Source: Thiothrix unzii (GTDB lineage: Bacteria; Pseudomonadota; Gammaproteobacteria; Thiotrichales; Thiotrichaceae). Taken from it: DNA of 64,000 nucleotides. Positions 25,789-34,101 of the stretch are shown piece after piece. Position numbers and translations under genes: made by a program. The DNA is taken from assembly GCF_017901175.1 (NCBI RefSeq), contig NZ_CP072793.1, positions 1,736,001 through 1,800,000 on the forward strand, written 5' to 3'. The notes beneath the pieces are model-generated. The model saw only the letters and a program-made list of their open reading frames with translations, was not told the origin of the DNA and searched no databases. Each line of letters opens with the position of its first letter. Position 1 is the stretch's first letter.

Positions 25789-26007
25789 ATGCGCATTTCG
25801 ACCCTTGACCCGATTAGCCTAGAAGACGTAACCGACGTTGCAAACGCCCCCTTTATTATGGACGGCGACCTCAAAATCTATTTCCAGTCCGAAGCCAACA
25901 AAGCCGAATACCTCGACATCCCCATGCACACGGGTGAAAACAGCCCCGGTTTGAAAAAGATTTTCGACGACATTGCTGATTGCCCGATCACCGGCAGCAT
26001 TAACTAG
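25789..26007 (+). CDS. Small conserved-looking protein, unknown function
   Basis: The 72-residue acidic protein (MRISTLDPISLEDVTDVANA at its start) has a strong ribosome site, AGGAGG, 10 bases before the ATG. I do not recognise a family. It lacks a signal peptide or membrane segment. It ends 49 bp before the ABC1-kinase gene and may be co-transcribed with it. The 234 bp upstream (25555-25788) hold no gene or clear promoter that I can support. Confidence 0.65.
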   Translation: MRISTLDPISLEDVTDVANAPFIMDGDLKIYFQSEANKAEYLDIPMHTGENSPGLKKIFDDIADCPITGSIN

Positions 26008-26056
26008 CGATGTACCTGTGCATTAATCCTGAACACCTCGAATTGATGAAACTGCC

Positions 26057-27379
26057 ATGACCACTATCGACGAAAAACACAATGCCAGCGTCCCCGCCGG
26101 ACGCTTTGCCCGCATGGCACGCCTCGGCTCACTCGCCACGGGTGTCGCAGGTGGCATGATCGCCGAAGGTGCACGGCAGCTTGCGCAAGGTAATCGTCCC
26201 AAAGTCAGCGATCTGCTGCTGACTCCCGCCAATGCCAAGCGCGTTGCCGACGAGTTGGCGCGTTTACGCGGGGCTGCGATGAAAGTTGGGCAACTGCTGT
26301 CGATGGACGCGGGTGATATGTTGCCCGCCGAACTCACCGAGATTCTTTCGCGACTGCGCTCCGCTGCCAAACCCATGCCCTTGAGCCAATTGGCAAAAGT
26401 GCTGGATGACAACTGGGGCAAAGGCTGGAACACACGTTTTCAACAATTTTCGTTCCAACCCTTAGCGGCAGCTTCGATTGGGCAAGTGCATTCGGCGCAC
26501 ACTAAAGACGGGCGGCATCTCGCGCTGAAAATACAGTACCCCGGCGTGCGCGAAAGCATCAGCAGTGATGTGGATAATGTCGCGGCATTACTGCGGATTT
26601 CGGGGCTAATTCCCAAAGGCATCGACTACCAACCGCTGCTCGAAGAAGCCAAACAGCAATTGCACCAAGAAGCCGATTACTTGCAGGAAGCGGCATATAT
26701 CCGCCGTTACCAAGAGCTATTGGCGGATAGCCCCGAATTTGCGTTGACCGCTGTGCATGATGATTTCACCACGGTGAACATTCTGGCAATGACGCACATT
26801 GGCGGCGTGCCGATTGAATCGCTGGCACACGCGCCGCAGGAAGAACGTGATCGCGTAATGCACTTACTGCTGGGTTTATTATTCCGCGAAATTTTCAGCT
26901 TCCGGTTGGTGCAGACCGACCCGAATTTCGCCAATTACCGCTATGATCGTGAAGCGCAGCAACTGATTTTGCTGGACTTTGGCGCAACACGGGAATACCC
27001 CGAATCCATTGCGGAAGGCTATCGGCAAGTGATGCAAGGCGCAGTGCAACGGGATCGTACCATGATGGATGCGGGTGCTGCGCAAATTGGTTTCTTTCAA
27101 GCCTTCATCAAGCCGGAACAGCGGGCAGCAGTGCTGGATTTGTTTGAGCAGGCGTGCGAGCCGTTGCGTTGGAAAGGCGTGTATGACTTTGGCACATCGA
27201 GTTTGGCAAGCCGGATTCGTGACGCGGGCATGGCGTTGAGCATGGAGCAGGATTATTGGCATACACCGCCTGCGGATGCGTTGTTTTTACATCGCAAGCT
27301 AGGCGGGTTGTATTTGCTGTCGGCGAAACTGCGGGCGCGGGTGGATGTCGGCGGGTTGTTTGCGCAATACGCGCTATAG
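26057..27379 (+). CDS. AarF/ABC1/UbiB-family kinase-like protein
   Basis: The 440-residue protein has the features of the ABC1 atypical kinase family: the KxGQ motif (AAMKVGQLLSMD, near 76), the Ala-rich loop (PLAAASIGQVHSA) in place of a glycine-rich loop, the VAIK-like lysine (LALKIQYPGV), the catalytic-loop-like VQTDPNFANYR and the metal-binding LLDFGATREY. UbiB relatives act as ATPases in ubiquinone synthesis; this shorter version without obvious C-terminal membrane helices is closer to other ABC1 paralogues, so the exact role is open. Its 3' end overlaps hsdR (convergent) by 6 bp. Confidence 0.9.
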   Translation: MTTIDEKHNASVPAGRFARMARLGSLATGVAGGMIAEGARQLAQGNRPKVSDLLLTPANAKRVADELARLRGAAMKVGQLLSMDAGDMLPAELTEILSRLRSAAKPMPLSQLAKVLDDNWGKGWNTRFQQFSFQPLAAASIGQVHSAHTKDGRHLALKIQYPGVRESISSDVDNVAALLRISGLIPKGIDYQPLLEEAKQQLHQEADYLQEAAYIRRYQELLADSPEFALTAVHDDFTTVNILAMTHIGGVPIESLAHAPQEERDRVMHLLLGLLFREIFSFRLVQTDPNFANYRYDREAQQLILLDFGATREYPESIAEGYRQVMQGAVQRDRTMMDAGAAQIGFFQAFIKPEQRAAVLDLFEQACEPLRWKGVYDFGTSSLASRIRDAGMALSMEQDYWHTPPADALFLHRKLGGLYLLSAKLRARVDVGGLFAQYAL

Positions 27380-29824
27380 CGGCGCGTACAAGCGTTGCTG
27401 AAATTCGACAAACAGCTTCTTCACATCAGCGGCTTTGCCCAATTCTTCGGGCATATCGCGGATGCCTTGGTATTTCAAGTCGATGAAGGTTTTCAATTTG
27501 GTCGGGGCTAATTCGGTAATGCCATCATCCACGTAATGCCCCAATACAAACTCGATAAATTCACGTTGTTTATAGTTGTAGCCTTGGTAAATCCGCGTCT
27601 TGTGCGTAGCAACACGCTCTTCACGGGTTTTAGCAGGTAATGAAAACGCGATATGCGCCAACACATCAAACAAATCACTGCGTTCGGCATTCACCGCACG
27701 GCTGATCACTTGTAATTGTGCTGCTGCGTAACCTTTTGTCTGCAAGCCATCCAGCAAGCCTTGGCGGGTTTCGGGCTGACTCCACAAGGCACGTAATTCT
27801 TCCTCGTCCTTAAAAAATTCCGGCAGGGCAGTGTAAAACTGTTGCAGGTAATCTTGCACGCTCATCGGTTTGCCATCGTCGCCCAAGAATTCGGTGGAAA
27901 TCAGGTTTTGAATCTGGTCGGCTTTGCCTGCTGCCAATTTTACTTTGGCGCGTTTGGGTGGTTGTAGGCAGTTGCAGGGCGTTGCGCCGCACACTTCACA
28001 TTGCTCCGGTTCGCACACACATGGCGATTGTTCGCACTTTTTGCACGGCTTCGGTGGGCAAACACACGGGCGTTGTTGGCACTTGGAGCAAGGTTCTGCT
28101 TCGCAGATACACACCCGTTCATTACAGACTTTGCACACTTCCGGCTCGCCATCCCACTCTGGGTCTTTGAAATGTTCGTAGGCTTTCACAAAGTCATACA
28201 GGGTGAAGTAGTCTTTGAAATCGAATAGGCGCGTACCACGCCCGACGATTTGCTTGAATTCGATCATACTTGTGACGGGGCGCATCAGGATGATATTGCG
28301 CACATTCCGCGCATCCACGCCGGTAGAAAGTTTGCGGGAAGTGGTCAAAATCGTCGGGATGTTTTTTTCGTTATCCTGAAACGCACTCAGCAGGCGTTCG
28401 CCTTCTTTGCCATCATCCGCCGCGACGCGCACGCAGTAATTCGGTTGGGTGCTGCGTTTCATCTGGTTGATGAGGTTGCGCACCGCTAAAGCGTGTTGTT
28501 GGGTGGCGCAGAACACCAAGGTTTTTTCGCTTTGGTCGATCAGGTTCATGAAAGTTTTCACCCGATGGCGTTCGCGGTCTTCGATTTCCAGCACTCGATT
28601 CATTTCGGCTTCGGTGTAAGTTCTGCCCTCTTCAACTTCACCTTCCAGCACTTCGTCGTCGGCGACATGGGTGTATTCGTCGAGGGTGCTGACAATGCGC
28701 TTGATCCTGAACGGGGTCAGGAAGCCGTCATTAATGCCTTCTTTGAGCGAGTAGGTATAGACCGCTTCGCCAAAATATTTGTAGGTGTCGACATTGCCAT
28801 CGCGCTTGGGCGTGGCGGTCAGACCGATTTGTACCGCTGTGCGGAAATACTCCATGATGCCACGCCAACTGCCTTCGTCGTTCGCGCCGCCACGGTGGCA
28901 TTCGTCAATAATGATCAGGTCGAAAAAGTCGGGCGGGTAATCACCAAAGCTGGGAGCCGGGTTGCCCGCCGCGTCCTTGGTGTCAGTCATGAAGGTTTGG
29001 AAAATGGTGAAAAACAGGTTGCCGTTCTTGGGCACGGCTTTTTTCTTGCGGATCGCGTTGGGCGAAATTCGCACCATTGCATCTTCGGGGAAGACGGAAA
29101 AGGCGTTGTAGGCTTGATTGGCGAGGATATTGCGATCCGCCAGAAACAGGATGCGCGGCTGGCGGTCAACGCTGGTATCGCCGCGCCATGCTTTGACGTT
29201 CCAGCGGCTGTGGAACAATTTCCACGCAATTTGGAACGCTATTGCGGTTTTGCCTGTGCCGGTTGCCAGTGTCAGCAGGATGCGGTCTTTGCCGTTGATG
29301 AGGGCTTCGAGGGCTGCTTCAATGGCGTTGTGTTGGTAGTAGCGCGGTTGCCATGAGCCGCTTTTGTCTTCAAACGGGATGGTGCTGAAACGGTCGCGCC
29401 AGTCGTTCGGCTGGGCAAAAGTGGCGTGCCATAGCTCTTCTGGGGTTGGGTAGCGGTCGACGTAGGTTTCTTGCGCGGTGAGCATGTCGATGCGGTAAAT
29501 CTGCTTACCGTTGGTGGCATAGGCAAAACGAATTTTCAACAGTGCGGCGTAATCTTTGGCTTGTTGCACACCTTCGGTGGGGTGAAGACGTACTCGTTTG
29601 GCTTCGATGACGGCGAGTTTGTGAGTTTTGTACATCAGTACGAAATCGGCAGGGCGGGTGCTGGCGCGTTGTCCGCCACCAAGCAATTTACCGATGGAAA
29701 TGACGTGTTCGCGGTCAATGCGTGAATGGCGTGTGTGGCGTTCGCCCCATTGCGCTTCCCGCAAGTGTTCCTCGATGAATTCGGCGCGGGTATTGGCTTC
29801 GTTGAGGTCGAGTTCTGGAGTCAT
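27374..29824 (-). CDS. hsdR: Type I restriction enzyme R subunit with a Cys-rich repeat insert
   Basis: The 816-residue motor/nuclease subunit has an N-terminal PD-(D/E)XK nuclease (D60; E74-A-K76), helicase motif I ATGTGKT (187-193), motif II DECH (307-310), motif III TATP, and motif VI around QIVGRGTRLFD. The C-terminal part (~640-816) resembles the EcoEI-type R C-terminal domain. Residues 564-619 hold four tandem 15-residue units of CxxC-x4-CxC, an unusual possible zinc-binding insert just after the helicase core. It is the last gene of hsdM-hsdS-orf-hsdR. Start: ATG at 29824. Confidence 0.96.
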   Translation of the reverse strand: MTPELDLNEANTRAEFIEEHLREAQWGERHTRHSRIDREHVISIGKLLGGGQRASTRPADFVLMYKTHKLAVIEAKRVRLHPTEGVQQAKDYAALLKIRFAYATNGKQIYRIDMLTAQETYVDRYPTPEELWHATFAQPNDWRDRFSTIPFEDKSGSWQPRYYQHNAIEAALEALINGKDRILLTLATGTGKTAIAFQIAWKLFHSRWNVKAWRGDTSVDRQPRILFLADRNILANQAYNAFSVFPEDAMVRISPNAIRKKKAVPKNGNLFFTIFQTFMTDTKDAAGNPAPSFGDYPPDFFDLIIIDECHRGGANDEGSWRGIMEYFRTAVQIGLTATPKRDGNVDTYKYFGEAVYTYSLKEGINDGFLTPFRIKRIVSTLDEYTHVADDEVLEGEVEEGRTYTEAEMNRVLEIEDRERHRVKTFMNLIDQSEKTLVFCATQQHALAVRNLINQMKRSTQPNYCVRVAADDGKEGERLLSAFQDNEKNIPTILTTSRKLSTGVDARNVRNIILMRPVTSMIEFKQIVGRGTRLFDFKDYFTLYDFVKAYEHFKDPEWDGEPEVCKVCNERVCICEAEPCSKCQQRPCVCPPKPCKKCEQSPCVCEPEQCEVCGATPCNCLQPPKRAKVKLAAGKADQIQNLISTEFLGDDGKPMSVQDYLQQFYTALPEFFKDEEELRALWSQPETRQGLLDGLQTKGYAAAQLQVISRAVNAERSDLFDVLAHIAFSLPAKTREERVATHKTRIYQGYNYKQREFIEFVLGHYVDDGITELAPTKLKTFIDLKYQGIRDMPEELGKAADVKKLFVEFQQRLYAPL

Positions 29825-29930
29825 GGATTAGCCTTGTTTTTGCGCCAATATCGCGCAAGATGGCTTGAATAGTAGCATTATCAGCCTTTCTTATCATGGT
29901 TTTGTGTCAGTTCGGTGGTTGAATTGACTA

Positions 29931-29996
29931 CTTCACTCCGAACATTCCCCCCATCCCCAGCCCTTCCCCCGCAAGGGGTGAAGGGTGCAAGAAGGC
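29931..29996. repeat. Solo diverged copy of the 68-bp DUF559-unit terminal repeat
   Basis: This segment, in the gap between hsdR and the small gene upstream, matches the left repeat at 31929-31996 over nearly its full length (shared CATCCCCAGCCCTTCCCCCG and CAAGGGGTGAAGGG), with a handful of substitutions. It has no DUF559 gene beside it. The rest of 29825-30034 shows nothing else. Confidence 0.85.
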
Positions 29997-30034
29997 AGTA
30001 GATTGCGTTTATTGTGGATGCGGATGGTTAGCTG

Positions 30035-30523
30035 TCAAAACCAATAAGGCTGCGCCACTGCTTCCCAGTCCAACCCTTGCAGGTGCTTAATAATGTCGGC
30101 ATCAATCGGCATGGCGAACTGATCCTGAAACCACACAACTGATAACTGCGATATATCCATTTCCCGCTCATCGACCACTGGGGCGGATAAAAACGTTGCG
30201 CAGCAGGTAATCAACGGCAAGCGTTCTAGCGTGCTGTTACGCCATTTCAGCGGCTTATCAGAGCGGCACTCCATTGCACGTTGATAAGGGTCTTCCACTA
30301 AAGCGATATTTCCGAAAAACTCGCGTGTCGTCCACGTTCTGACAGGCTCAATCAGATACACGGATTCGGTGTTTAATTTTTTCTTGGCGTATTCGCAGCT
30401 TTGCTCAATTTGCTCATTGTTATCTTTTTCGGTCGCGCTCCCCAAGAGCAAACCACCGTAGGTGTAGTATTGAATCAAATCACTGAGGCGGATGGTGTAT
30501 TTTTCGTTAAGTTGGATTTGCAT
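30035..30523 (-). CDS. Unknown protein within the hsd operon
   Basis: The 162-residue protein lies between hsdS and hsdR, the usual place for accessory genes of type I systems. It begins MQIQLNEKYTIRLSDLIQYY and contains YLIEPVRTWTTREFFGN and WRNSTLERLPLITCCATF. I do not recognise a family. The start at 30523 follows AGGAGCG; a longer in-frame version starts at 30544. It begins 31 bp after hsdS ends. A regulatory, inhibitor or defence-associated role is possible from its place only. Confidence 0.7.
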   Translation of the reverse strand: MQIQLNEKYTIRLSDLIQYYTYGGLLLGSATEKDNNEQIEQSCEYAKKKLNTESVYLIEPVRTWTTREFFGNIALVEDPYQRAMECRSDKPLKWRNSTLERLPLITCCATFLSAPVVDEREMDISQLSVVWFQDQFAMPIDADIIKHLQGLDWEAVAQPYWF

Positions 30524-30554
30524 AAACGCTCCTGTGCTGCTCAAAAATTCAAGG

Positions 30555-31844
30555 TTAAGTGGGTTGGTCTGCGGCGGTTAACTCGCCCGTAAACGCCTTC
30601 TGCAATAACGCCTGCTTCAACTCTGCCAACGCAGCCAACTTCCGCCGATAAATATCCTCAAGCTCTTCACATTCGCAAGAGAGCTTCTTGATTTTATTAG
30701 AAATAAACTTCTGTTTTTCTATGCTGGGATGTACGGGTATTTTAAAATTATTTATAGTCTTAATAGGCAATTGAGGTTGCGCAGCACCAGAAACTGAAGC
30801 ATTTATTTGTTTTTTTATAAAATTTGAACGTAGAACCTCAAATAAATACTCTGACAAAATTAATGATTGATTTGGACGAAATATTAGCATACCTGAATTA
30901 ATGCGGATATTTTCAAAATCAACTTTTTCATCATAAATTGCAACGTTTCCGATAGTGCCTCTTGTTGTTAAAACAACATCAAGTCGTTGCAACTTCCCCT
31001 TTCTCAAGGCTTGATCCTTTTCTTTTGTTATAAACATTGTCTCATTAAATTTAAATCCATCTGGTCTGACATTTTTAGTGCTCAAAAACAAGCAGTATTC
31101 TTCAGGAAAAAATTCAGATGCTGTAGGATAATTACTCCCTCTATCTCCATCAATGATTTTAAGCAGCTCTCCATCACTTAAATATTTCTCTTCCCATCCC
31201 TCGCCCTTGTGCGTAAATACTTCATTCAAATAGCTGTCGAACAACTCGCGGGCGTTCGCAAGGTTCTTTTCAGCGTTGGCAACCGTTTGGCTGATGTTGG
31301 CAAAGGCTTCATCGAGAATGGCGACAATGCGTTTTTGTTCGGGGAGTGGCGGAAGTAATATTTCTACCTCTCCTAAATTTTTTCTACTAATTCGTTTTCT
31401 TGTAGCACCTGAACATTTGCTTTCCACTTCCTCTAAATATTTAGCTGACTGAGTATAGTAGTTAAAAAAGTCAGCGATAATAAAAGACCTGTTCAACCTG
31501 ATAATTGAGCAGTCAACGGACGTAATCATCTTATCTCCCGTCTCAGGAATAAGACATGAACGCCCTACTGGATCAGGCAAACGTGAAATCAAGCAATCGT
31601 CAGGAAAAACCTCTTCACATTTCAACTTTTCAAAAGTTTCTTGAGAAATCCATCTGGCTTTATCTCTTCTGTCTTTGAATTCGCCACACCCAACATTGCC
31701 AGTTTGTATTAAACGTATGCCATCTAAAGATTGATCTTTGCTTTCTATCCAATCTCCATCAGTAAATAGCGTACAAAGTTGTACAAGAGGCTTTGCCTGC
31801 CACCCTTTAGGCAGTTGATGATTCACCATACGTTCTTTAAGCAT
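30555..31844 (-). CDS. hsdS: Type I restriction-modification specificity subunit
   Basis: The 429-residue S subunit sets the DNA target. It has two target recognition domains: the first ends in the conserved helix entry LPPLPEQKRIVAILDEAFA, followed by a long helical spacer (TVANAEKNLANARELFDSYL); the second is ~230-380, followed by the second helix region KLAALAELKQALLQKAFTGEL. The spacer motif PPLPEQ is diagnostic. The central and N-terminal TRDs are AT-rich compared with the flanks, as often seen in exchanged specificity domains. Confidence 0.96.
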   Translation of the reverse strand: MLKERMVNHQLPKGWQAKPLVQLCTLFTDGDWIESKDQSLDGIRLIQTGNVGCGEFKDRRDKARWISQETFEKLKCEEVFPDDCLISRLPDPVGRSCLIPETGDKMITSVDCSIIRLNRSFIIADFFNYYTQSAKYLEEVESKCSGATRKRISRKNLGEVEILLPPLPEQKRIVAILDEAFANISQTVANAEKNLANARELFDSYLNEVFTHKGEGWEEKYLSDGELLKIIDGDRGSNYPTASEFFPEEYCLFLSTKNVRPDGFKFNETMFITKEKDQALRKGKLQRLDVVLTTRGTIGNVAIYDEKVDFENIRINSGMLIFRPNQSLILSEYLFEVLRSNFIKKQINASVSGAAQPQLPIKTINNFKIPVHPSIEKQKFISNKIKKLSCECEELEDIYRRKLAALAELKQALLQKAFTGELTAADQPT

Positions 31845-31928
31845 CGTCGTTGCTCCCGTTTAGCATCATCCGTTGGCGGGCGCGGGCGGAAGAAACGTAT
31901 CGACATAAGTTTGAGGGAGTATTCACCA

Positions 31929-31996
31929 CCTCACTCCGAACGCTCCCCCATCCCCAGCCCTTCCCCCGCAAGGGGTGAAGGGGGCAAGAGGTGCTG
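31929..31996. repeat. Left 68-bp terminal inverted repeat of the DUF559 unit
   Basis: Starts CCTCACTCCGAACGCT and ends CAAGAGGTGCTG; exact reverse complement of 32400-32467. Non-coding here, lying 84 bp upstream of the hsdS start on the other strand. Confidence 0.95.
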
Positions 31997-32045
31997 TCTA
32001 TCGGTGAATGTTGCGTAACAAGGCGAGGTTGCTGACACTGGCAGA

Positions 32046-32465
32046 ATGGAAAGACAAAACAACAAAATTCATCGTGATCTTGCCCGGAATTTGCGCAGGA
32101 ATATGACTGTGCCAGAACAGCAGTTATGGAATGCCTTGAGAAAACGCCAGCTCGACGGCTACCGCTTTCGCCGCCAAACCCCTGTAGGGCGTTACATTGC
32201 TGATTTTGTTTGCTTGGAAGCACGTTTAGTGATTGAACTGGATGGCAACCATCACCACGAACAAAAAGGCTACGACCGCGAACGCGACCATTGGATGCAA
32301 CAACAACATTTTCAGGTGTTACGTTTTTGGAATCACGAAATTCTGAATCATCAGGAAACCGTTTTACAACAAATCCGCCACGTTTTACACCAACAACCGC
32401 AGCACCTCTTGCCCCCTTCACCCCTTGCGGGGGAAGGGCTGGGGATGGGGGAGCGTTCGGAGTGA
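32046..32465 (+). CDS. DUF559 endonuclease-like protein
   Basis: The 139-residue protein matches DUF559, a Vsr-like PD-(D/E)XK fold: ARNLRRNMTVPEQQLWNALR, then RRQTPVGRYIADFVC (D53), LVIELDGNHH (E64, D66, H69-71), and VLRFWNHEIL. These residues fit a nuclease active site. From residue 119 to the stop, all 21 residues (QHLLPPSPLAGEGLGMGERS plus E) are encoded inside the right terminal repeat, starting exactly at the repeat boundary. The ATG at 32046 has no strong ribosome site. Family members are common in bacteria, with unclear function. Confidence 0.9.
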   Translation: MERQNNKIHRDLARNLRRNMTVPEQQLWNALRKRQLDGYRFRRQTPVGRYIADFVCLEARLVIELDGNHHHEQKGYDRERDHWMQQQHFQVLRFWNHEILNHQETVLQQIRHVLHQQPQHLLPPSPLAGEGLGMGERSE

Positions 32466-32467
32466 GG
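32400..32467. repeat. Right 68-bp terminal inverted repeat of the DUF559 unit
   Basis: Exact reverse complement of 31929-31996. It supplies the last 21 codons and the stop (32463-32465) of the DUF559 gene. Confidence 0.95.
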
Positions 32468-32504
32468 CAGCGAATATAGCCATCAAACTCATGAATATTC
32501 CTCA

Positions 32505-33971
32505 TCACAACAACCCCCGAATCACATCCAAAATCTCCTTACTCTCCGCATCCAACCCCGCAATCTCGTCAAGAATAGCCTGCGGATCGCGCAACGCCGC
32601 CGCTTCCTGCTTATTGGGATTCTTCACGGAAAGGTCGAAGTTGTCTTTGTCGACATCGGCAATCTTCACCGACCACGATTTTTCCGAGTCGGCAAACGTG
32701 CGTTGCAGCGCGATAAATTCTTTCAGGTCGTTGTCGTTGAGCGGGTTGGTTTTGCCCATATTACGACCGGGATCAAGTTGGTAATACCAAACCTGTTGCG
32801 TTGGCTCGCCCTTGTCAAAAAACAGCACCACCGTTTTGACACCCGCACCAATGAACGTCCCGCTAGGGCAATCCAGCACGGTATGCAGATTGCAATTTTC
32901 CAGCAATTCCTGCCGCAAGGCTTTGGAGGCATTATCCGAATTCGACAGGAAGGTGTTCTTAATCACCACCGCCGCCCGCCCCTTCGCCTTGAGGTATTTG
33001 ATGAAATGTTGCAGGAACAAAAACGCGGTTTCACCTGTTTTGATCGGGAAATTCTGCTGGATTTCCGGGCGTTCCTTACCCCCAAACGGCGGATTGGCAA
33101 GGATGACGTTATAGCGGTCTTTTTCCTGCACATCCGCCAGATTTTCTGCCAGCGTATTGGTGTGGATAATGTTCGGCGCATCCACCCCGTGCAAAATCAG
33201 GTTCATAATTGCAATCACATACGCGAGGCTCTTTTTTTCCTTGCCGTACAGCGTGCGCGTTTCCAACGCATCGAGTTCATCGGTTTTGAGCGGGCGGCTA
33301 GAACCATCCGGCGCGTAACGCAAATAGTTGAACGCCTCGCACAAAAACCCCGCCGAACCACACGCCCCGTCATACACACGCTCACCAATGCGCGGCTGCA
33401 CCACCTGAATCATCGCCCGAATCAGCGGACGCGGCGTGTAATATTCGCCACCATTGCGCCCCGCATTCCCCATGTTCTTGATCTTGGATTCATACAACGC
33501 CGAAAGCTCGTGCTTTTCAGCCTGCGACCCAAACGTGAGTTGATCCACCAACTCCAGCGCATCACGCAAAGAATAGCCGCTGGCAAACTTGTTCTTGATC
33601 TCGCTGAAAATCTCGCCGATTTTGTACTCAATCGTCTCTGGTGACGACGCGGATTCCTTGAAGCTCTGCAAATACGGAAACAGCTTGTTATCCACGAAGC
33701 GGATCAAATCAGTGCCCGTTTTGGCATTATCGCGGTCAGGCTTGCCGTCTTTTTTGGGTGCTGCCCAGGTTGACCAACGATATTCCGCATCAATAATGTA
33801 TTCGTAAGGAATGTCGCCGAGTTCAGCTTCCTGCTCGTATTCCTGTTCCAAATCATCAAGGTATTTTAAAAACAGAATCCACGACGATTGTTCGGTGTAA
33901 TCGAGTTCCGAGGAGCAACCCGCCTCTTTCCACAATACGTCATCGAGATTTTTAAAAGTTTGTTCAAACAT
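32505..33971 (-). CDS. hsdM: Type I restriction-modification N6-adenine methyltransferase
   Basis: The 488-residue M subunit methylates adenine in the target. It has the HsdM N-terminal helical domain (ending near LVDQLTFGS), GEYYTPRPLIRAMIQVVQP, SAM motif I DGACGSAGFL, and catalytic motif IV NPPFGG. The C-terminal helices bind HsdS. It is the first gene of the locus on the minus strand. The gap of 660 bp to hsdS is explained by the inserted DUF559 unit; both genes are intact. Confidence 0.97.
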   Translation of the reverse strand: MFEQTFKNLDDVLWKEAGCSSELDYTEQSSWILFLKYLDDLEQEYEQEAELGDIPYEYIIDAEYRWSTWAAPKKDGKPDRDNAKTGTDLIRFVDNKLFPYLQSFKESASSPETIEYKIGEIFSEIKNKFASGYSLRDALELVDQLTFGSQAEKHELSALYESKIKNMGNAGRNGGEYYTPRPLIRAMIQVVQPRIGERVYDGACGSAGFLCEAFNYLRYAPDGSSRPLKTDELDALETRTLYGKEKKSLAYVIAIMNLILHGVDAPNIIHTNTLAENLADVQEKDRYNVILANPPFGGKERPEIQQNFPIKTGETAFLFLQHFIKYLKAKGRAAVVIKNTFLSNSDNASKALRQELLENCNLHTVLDCPSGTFIGAGVKTVVLFFDKGEPTQQVWYYQLDPGRNMGKTNPLNDNDLKEFIALQRTFADSEKSWSVKIADVDKDNFDLSVKNPNKQEAAALRDPQAILDEIAGLDAESKEILDVIRGLL

Positions 33972-34101
33972 GCGTGGAGCTTTGTCAGCAATAGGGGCGG
34001 CTATGATAACCCAAAAAACTCCCTGATACCCGCGCCGCTTGATTATGGCATGATGCGCTGGTGCTAACTATCCACGCATTATCAACCAAGGAGTCTCACG
34101 A

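Larger units (their letters stand above)
31929..32467. mobile_element. Putative mobile unit: DUF559 gene between perfect 68-bp inverted repeats
   Basis: Left repeat 31929-31996 and right repeat 32400-32467 are exact reverse complements over 68 bp. They enclose 403 bp that hold only the DUF559 gene. The unit lies between hsdM and hsdS, genes usually adjacent, and on the opposite strand. Each repeat contains an internal hairpin (CCCTTC, CCCC, TTGC loop, GGGG, GAAGGG). Diverged solo relatives occur at 29931-29996 and 45604-45646. The outer flanks show weak similarity for ~10 more bases and no clear target-site duplication. Mobility is inferred. Confidence 0.65.

Noticed and set aside
28493-29356. 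287-codon plus-strand frame
   Set aside because: Antisense to hsdR, which has complete helicase and nuclease motifs.
31929-32467. Classical insertion sequence
   Set aside because: No DDE, Y1 or serine transposase and no clear target duplication; only a DUF559 gene is enclosed, so it is reported as a putative new type of unit.
31837-32508. 223-codon minus-strand frame between hsdM and hsdS
   Set aside because: It runs through both 68-bp inverted repeats and antisense to the DUF559 gene, so it is a by-product of the repeats' composition.
32703-33644. 313-codon plus-strand frame
   Set aside because: Antisense to hsdM; no recognisable motifs.
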